In this document: positions 58,441 through 64,000 of the stretch, one piece after another
Position numbering within the stretch: the first letter of the stretch is position 1
Layout: every line of letters starts with the position of its first letter
NCBI GenBank assembly: GCA_963920525.1
Contig: OY986439.1
Location: 22,348,819-22,412,818, forward strand
DNA length: 64,000 nt
Direction: 5' to 3'
Source: Dichetophora obliterata
Taxonomy: Eukaryota; Arthropoda; Insecta; Diptera; Sciomyzidae
The notes under the pieces: model-generated
The model's database searches: none
What the model was told of the DNA's origin: nothing
Seen by the model: the letters and a program-made list of their open reading frames with translations, nothing else
Made by a program: the position numbers and the translations under genes

Positions 58441-59645
58441 TTATAATTGTAGAGTCTATTACGTGCGTAAACCATACCGCACGTACCTCGACTCACTTAG
58501 ACCAATAAGGTCCATTGTGATTGAGCTTTTGGTGAATCCTTTTAGACGTTTGACGCTTGTCCTTGACAGGTCGTTAAGATCGGAAAAGAAAAACGACCCC
58601 AGACATTTTTGTCTTCTTCTTGCGAGCGCGGGACAGGAACATAGAAGGCGGGAGATAGTTTCTTCCTCCTCCTCGTCTCTACAGCTTCTGCAGAAGTCAT
58701 TTTCGATGACTCCCAGCCTGGAGGCATGTCTGCCTACTAAGCAGTGCCTTGTGCCTTGATGTGGCGTACAACCCATCTTGACGTGGCGTACATTTTTTAG
58801 CAGCAGTTTGACAGTTGCGAACGAAATGCTCGGTAGGCTCTGAACCACTGAAGTCACCGAGATACCGTTTCTAGCAAGCACGTCTGCTTTTTCATTTCCA
58901 CGTTTGCTCTTATGCCGTGGTACTCATATATAGCTAATGTTTAAATAGTTTGACAATCGCCTAACGCAGCATGGCATTCTTTGGTTACTTTTGAGTCGAC
59001 GGATACTTGCTCCATCAATTTAATCGCAGCTTGGCTGTCCGAGAAAATGTATATTCCTCGCTTAGAGATGACATTCTCTGAGAGCCATGTTGCAATTACC
59101 ATAATTACCACTACTTATGGAAAACACTACAGTGATCAGGCAGCCTACGAGCCAGGGGTACCCCTAAATCTTTTGAGTAGACCCTATACCCGAACTTGTC
59201 ATTTAATTTTCACCCATCTGTATAGAAGAACCCACCTGGTTTCCACGGTGCACCTTTATTCCAGTATGTCCTAGGTGGAATAAGCGTCCCATAGTTTCCA
59301 TCAAAGGAAAGCAGTGGTTTGCAGTAATCAGTCCTTGGTGGAATGAAGTTGAGTTTGTAGAGTATGGATCCGTGGCATTTTTCTAGGTTTTTTCATACTC
59401 CAGTTTTCGTCGAACAAGCTGCTGTTTGCCCGGCAACCAAGTTGAGCGGTAGAATCCGCAGTTGGTGTTGTTCTCAGAGAACCGCTGATGCAAATAGATG
59501 CCATTCTTTGGACTTTTTGGAGCTGGTTCAAATATGTGACCTTGTCCAAGGCTGGCCACCATATCGTTACTCCATATAGAAGAATAGGTATAATTACCCC
59601 TGTATATAGCTAGTATACGATACGGAGGGAAAACCCCTAGTCCCT
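58440..59645 (-). pseudogene. Non-LTR retrotransposon fragment: RT end, RNase H, C-terminal Cys region
   Basis: Read on the minus strand: IIPILLYGVTIWW and LQKVQRMASICISG (59610-59490) are the end of a reverse transcriptase. Then come three RNase H pieces in different frames: FFYTDG near 59225, IFSDSQAAI near 59040 and GNEKADVLARNG near 58880, each carrying a catalytic Asp. Last is CRSC followed by CPALARRR and LG, a Cys-containing C-terminus. An RNase H after the RT places it among R1/LOA/I-type elements rather than jockey or RTE. Frameshifts and stops (one TGA directly after YTDG) show it is dead. The 5' part is missing and the copia element begins beside it. Confidence 0.8.
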
Positions 59646-59659
59646 ATTATTGAAATCAC

Positions 59660-59839
59660 TGTAGTTTTTAATTATTTTATTCAAGAGTAGGTTTTCCATT
59701 CAAATTCATTCCTGAAAAATTTTAATATAAATCTTTCTTACTCAAATTGAGCAAAATCAAATTATAAAAGGCTTTGTGAATTTGTCCAATAAATATTTTT
59801 ACTTAAATAATTATTGCCGAAATTCCACGACTTACAACA
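59660..59839 (+). repeat. Probable 5' LTR of the copia element (start approximate)
   Basis: The right limit is set by ACTTACAACA just before the primer-binding site. TATAAAAGG near 59764 and AATAAA near 59790 would serve as promoter and poly(A) signal. The left limit (TGTAG...) is a guess; the 3' LTR lies outside the window, so it cannot be compared. Confidence 0.4.
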
Positions 59840-59850
59840 GGTTATGGGCC
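59840..59850 (+). promoter_or_regulatory. Primer-binding site (initiator tRNA half-molecule type)
   Basis: GGTTATGGGCC directly after the LTR end matches the known site in Drosophila copia, where an internal part of initiator tRNA-Met primes first-strand synthesis. Confidence 0.6.
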
Positions 59851-59931
59851 ATTGCATCGTGTGGCAGTAATTAAGTGCATTAAAAGAATAAATTTTTTCA
59901 ATTAAAGAATGCTGCAAGGGTATTAAGAAAA

Positions 59932-61560
59932 ATGGCTTCTGAATCGAAGTACACTTTTGCGAAGTTAAACGGGACCAATTATTTCATATGGCGATACAAA
60001 GTGGAAAGATTAATAAAGAGAAAGGTGTTTGGGATGCAATAACTGAAAATGCGCCAAGTCCCATAACACCAGCGTAGACGCAAAAAGATGAGAAGGCGCA
60101 TGCGATGATTGCACTTAATCTCGAAGATGAGCAGATTCAATACATTCGCAATTGTTTGACGGCAAAGGAGGCATGGCTGAAACTAAAAGATATTTATGAG
60201 AAAGACAGCACCAGCAGTCGCGTAAATATCTTGCGTACAATAATGAAGCAGCGTCTAGAAGAAGGTGGTTATGTCGAGAAACACATTAATACTATGAACG
60301 AGTTGTACCGAAAATTGTTGACATTGGGCACTGAATTGAAACCGGAGGTGTTTATGAGTGCAACGTTGTTGGGGTCTCTACCACAAAGTTATGATTCTTT
60401 GATCACTGCACTTGAGGTACGAGAAGAAAAGGATTTGACCGTAAGCTTGATCACTACAAAATTAATTGATGAGTACAGGCGTCGTGAGGAAAGACAAAAA
60501 GAGGGTGCAATTGCATTAAAGGTTGGTCCATCGGCAGGTAAATTTCAAGTATCTTGCTATTTTTACAAAAATAAGGGGCACTTAAAGAAAAATTGTGATA
60601 TATATAAGAAGTGGTTGCAAAAGGGTAGTCAAAAGGGCAACAACCAAAAGGCAAATTTAGCAGAATGCGGCAACGATAACCAATTTTTATTTTCAACTTC
60701 TACTACAGTAACTGATGGTTGGATAATTGATTCCAGTGCAACATGCCACATTATCGGAAATAAAGATCAATTCACTGAGTTTAATTCGAATCATCGTGAA
60801 AATATAGTTGTGGCAAATGGTGAACAAGTTACTGCGTCTGGGAAAGGAACAATTTGTGTTAAATTTGTTAACAAATTGGCGAACACTAACTCAGTGAACA
60901 TCACAGATGTGTTGTACATTCCAAGCATTAAAGGAAATTTAATTTCAGTAAAGCGTTTGACCGAAAAAGGATATACAGTAAATTTCAATGATCGTCAATG
61001 CGAAATACAAAAAGGTCAAAAGCAAGTTGCGGTTGCAGATGTTGTTGGCAATTTGTACAAGTTACGGGTTCTGAATCAAGCATACAAAATTGAAAGTTTT
61101 ACGACCAAATGTGTTCATCACTGGCATAGCATTCTTGGCCACAGAGATATCGAAGTTGTCAAGTCATTAGCATCCGGAAAATTAGTCGATGGTGTTAAAT
61201 TTTAAAAATGCGAAGATGAATGTAGAAACAAACTCAATTGCGAAATTTGTCTAAAAGGAAAAATGAGTCGAATGAAATTTCCACAAAAATCAGAAAATCG
61301 TGCTAAAGAAGTTTTAGAATTGGTACATTCGGATGTATGTGAGCCCATGCAAACAGCATCTTCATCCGGAAAAAGATACATACTCACTTTCATTGATGGC
61401 TATTCCAAATATACAGTTATTTATCTTTTAACCAATAAATCAGAAGCGTTCGGTAAATTCAAGGAATACGTCGAGATGTACAAAAACATATTCAGGAAGA
61501 AATTAAAGACAATTCGAACAGATAATGGCGGTGAATATGTAAACAAAGAATTTCAAGTGC
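59932..61560 (+). pseudogene. copia-type gag-protease-integrase, first part, broken
   Basis: This is the start of a Ty1/copia polyprotein. The first 36 codons (YFIWRYKVERL region) go out of frame near 60020. A TAG at 60075-60077 follows, then a long open frame from 60105 to 61205. In it the zinc knuckle is CYFYKNKGHLKKNC, with Tyr where the second Cys should be. The protease motif is WIIDSSATCH, with Ser where the usual DSG has Gly. A TAA (61203-61205) interrupts the pre-integrase HHCC region (WHSILGH before it, CEICLKGK after). The integrase then shows VHSD and RTDNGGEYVNKEF, its first two catalytic Asp, before the mariner insertion. It encodes virus-like-particle and integration functions when intact; this copy cannot. 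Confidence 0.9.
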
Positions 61561-62859
61561 AGGGTCCGCCATCTAACGTTTTTTTTTTCAACTAGTGCTT
61601 ATTTCGTGAATGGTAACACTTAGCTTATGTCTGATTTGACAGATAATTAGTTTTATCTTTCCGCTGAACGAATATGGTTGTGTTTACGCTTAAACAACGC
61701 TGGGAAATATTGCGACATTACTTTGAAAATCATGGTAATGTTGCAGAATGTGTGCGAAAATTACGTACGGATTTTGGAAGAAGAGAAGCACCGTCAGCTC
61801 CGTATGTTCGTTATCTTGTGAAAAAGTGAAAGACACTGGCATCCTCATCGATAAACCAAAGCGTGAAAAGCCAAAAGCAATGCGTACACCCGAGAATATT
61901 GCTGCTGTGGCAGAAAGTGTGCGTGAAGCGCCATCAACATCAATTCACCGTCGTTCTCAACAATTGAACATTTAGAAGACATCATTGAGACGAATTTTGC
62001 ATAAAGACCTTGGTATGACGCCATACAAAGTCCAATTGGTTCAGGAGTTGAAGCCAATTGACCATCCAATGCGTTTTCGCTTCGCCAAGTGGGCCTGCGA
62101 TCGACTTACAGAAGATGCCGATTTTGCCAAAAAAATCATCTTTTCAGATGAAGCTCATTTTGATCTTGGCGGGTATGTAAACAAGCAAAATTGTCGCATT
62201 TAGGGCACAGAAAACCCGCACGCATACATTGAAAAGCCGCTGCACCCAAAACGAGTCACTGTTTACTACGGGTTTTGGTCCAGAGGCATAATTGGGCCAT
62301 TTTTCTTCGAAAATGAGCAAGGAGTGGCCGTTACAGTCAATGGCGATCGTTATCGGGCCATGTTGAACAAATTTTTGTTCACAAAAATTGAAGAGGAGGA
62401 TATTGGCAACATCTCGTTTCAACTGGACGACGCTACGTGCCACACAGCCGAAGCTACACTCGATGTTTTGCGCCCTGTTTTTGAAGATCGCATTATCAGC
62501 CGCAGAGCTGATGTCGTTTGGCCACCTCGGAGCTGCGATTTGACACCGTTGGACTATTATTTGTAGGGTGCCCTCAAAGATAAGTGTTACGCCGACAAGC
62601 CAGAGACAATTGACGCTTTAAAGGACAATATTCGTGAAGCCATTGGTGAAATACAGCTGCACACAATCGATAATGTGCTTAAAAATTGGACCGATCGTGT
62701 AGGCTACTGCATGGCCAGCCGAGGCAGCCATTTGAATGAAATTTTTTTTCATTATAAACCGGAAGGATTGTACTTTCAAATAAAAAAAGGAATTGAGAAA
62801 ATATCTAGTAGTTTTTTTTAAAGAATTTTCAAAAAAAAAAAAGTTATTTGGCGGACCCT
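61561..62859 (+). mobile_element. mariner element inserted in the copia integrase
   Basis: AGGGTCCGCCA at the left and the inverse AGGGTCCGCCA of the right (GGCGGACCCT ending at 62859) mark the ends; the arms then diverge. Outside, copia coding resumes at TATTTGCAACAAC, exactly where the integrase should continue. The TA duplication is not clearly readable (TGC on the left, TTATA on the right), so the junction base is uncertain by 1-3 nt. Confidence 0.85.
61674..62821 (+). pseudogene. mariner transposase, nearly full length, broken
   Basis: It starts MVVFTLKQRWEIL with helix-turn-helix text. An A is lost near 61825 (frameshift into TGA), then one frame runs to the end with three TAG stops (61973, 62201, 62564); the last two replace Trp codons. 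Catalytic positions are readable: SDEAHFD, then FQLDDATCHTA with the second Asp, then RSCDLTPLDYYL. From the second Asp to the Asp of LDYYL there are 41 residues, which fits the D,D41D rosa type first described from tephritid flies; to the Asp of CDLTP there are 36. Family certain, rosa assignment likely. Confidence 0.85.
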
Positions 62860-64000
62860 TTATATTTGCAACAACAAGGCATACAGTATCAACGAACGGC
62901 ACCATACAGCCCACAACAAAATGGGGTGGCCGAACGGAAAAACCGCACACTCGTTGAGATGGCACGTTGTATGATTTTTGACGCCGAGATGGAAAATAAA
63001 TTTTGGGCAGAAGCATTAACAATGGCAAACTATGTTCAAAATCATCTACCGGCAAGAGAAATCGAAAAACTCCACATGAATGCACTAAACCAAGTATTGA
63101 ACATTTTAGACGTTTTGGTTCGAAGTGCTGCTGGATCCAGAATCAATTCAAGCAATTTTGGTCGGTTATGACACAGCAGCTAAGGCATTCAGATGTTACA
63201 TGCCATCAACACGAAAAGATGTTACATACCATCCACAAAGACAGCGATTGGAATATCGATCAGAGCGAGTAGGAGACAACTAACATTTTCGAAGATCAGT
63301 TCACAGATGAAATTGATGACGACGAAATCGCAGATAGTGGAATCACAGATAGTGAAATCGCAAGTGAAATAACTTGTGAAAGTATGACAGATAATTTAGC
63401 TCGGGTAAATAATGAAAAAAAAGATTATTCAAATCAACACATTGCAGAAACAAACAGCTCAGAAACAGTTCGACAATCAAAAATAGTAACGAAAGGGATT
63501 TCATCGCGCAGATTAATCGAAGAAATCGACTTCGTTCATCAAAACGGTTCGGTAGAACCTAAAACCTATAACGAAGCTATCACTTCTGACCAAAAAGAAA
63601 AATGGGTGGTTGCAATGCGAGATGAAATAAAATCACTTAAGGACAATTGCTCTTGGGAGCTTGTCGAGCTGCCAAAAGATCGAAAAGCAATTGGTTTCTA
63701 AGATAAAAAAGAGCCCATCTGCAAACATTCAGCAGTTCAAGGCAAAATTGGTCGCTCAAGGTTTTTCACAGAAGTTTGGCACAGACTACGATCAATTTTT
63801 CTCTCCAGTTATGAAGCAAGTGACATTTTGAACTTTGCTAGCTATTGCATCAAAGAACAATCTAAAAGCCATTCATCTTGATGCAAAAACAGCATTTCTA
63901 AACGGAAAACTGGACGAAACAATTTATATGAGACAGCCACCTGGATTTGTTGAAGAAGAAAAAGAGAAGCATGTTTGCCTCTTGAGGAGGAGTATCTACG
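62860..64000 (+). pseudogene. copia-type integrase end and reverse transcriptase start, broken, runs off window
   Basis: After the mariner, YLQQQGIQYQRTAPYSP then QQNGVAERKN gives the integrase catalytic Glu. Near 63085 and 63110-63125 the frame shifts; AILVGYDTAAKAFRCYMPS continues in another frame to a TAA near 63280. An acidic linker (63290-63400) leads to RRLIEEIDF and the RT start at KWVVAMRDEIKSL. A slip near 63700 and a TGA near 63829 (in place of Arg) break the RT, where IHLDAKTAFLNG carries the first catalytic Asp. The rest of RT, RNase H and 3' LTR are beyond the window. Confidence 0.88.

Overview
The window is AT-rich nuclear DNA from an insect, most likely a higher dipteran. A tephritid-type fruit fly is possible; that is inferred from a rosa-like mariner, a Helitron array and long transposon-filled introns, and is not proven. 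I see one host gene. Almost everything else is transposable elements and their remains, many with readable terminal inverted repeats (TIRs) and target-site duplications (TSDs). I found no rRNA genes, CRISPR arrays, bacterial-style operons or intact tRNA genes.

Host gene, + strand, about 29.1-45.0 kb. Five coding exons encode one immunoglobulin domain, a Thr/Ser/Asn-rich linker, a fibronectin type III domain, a single membrane span and an acidic cytoplasmic tail. All splice phases agree. The signal-peptide exon was not found. The 150-nt membrane exon has symmetric phase, so skipping it would keep frame and give a soluble form. Reading through its donor gives a second short tail. The 8.3-kb and 5.6-kb introns are full of nested elements.

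1-29 kb (upstream or a 5' intron): two tRNA-derived SINE copies, many non-autonomous hairpin elements, three Helitron-like elements in a row (7.3-9.8 kb), a TCGGTA-word minisatellite with a four-copy tandem repeat (13.9-14.9 kb), an 849-bp hAT element with an 8-bp TSD and a tandem duplication of its 3' part (22.9-24.0 kb), a 3.15-kb foldback element built of two nearly identical alternating words (24.1-27.2 kb), and a TTAA-flanked element holding a deleted Tc1 copy (27.3-28.9 kb).

45-58 kb: a decayed PIF/Harbinger element still showing both its transposase (- strand) and its Myb/SANT partner (+ strand) at 47.1-49.3 kb, hAT fossils, several hairpin elements, and a 1.45-kb hAT element with an 8-bp TSD (56.7-58.1 kb).

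58.4-64 kb: a broken RNase-H-type non-LTR retrotransposon on the - strand, then a broken Ty1/copia element on the + strand that runs off the window and is split in its integrase by a mariner.

The elements do not form a pathway, but their nesting gives relative ages: mariner is younger than copia; the hAT at 32.8 kb is younger than the hairpin it splits; the deleted Tc1 is younger than its TTAA host; and the foldback is younger than the repeat it splits.
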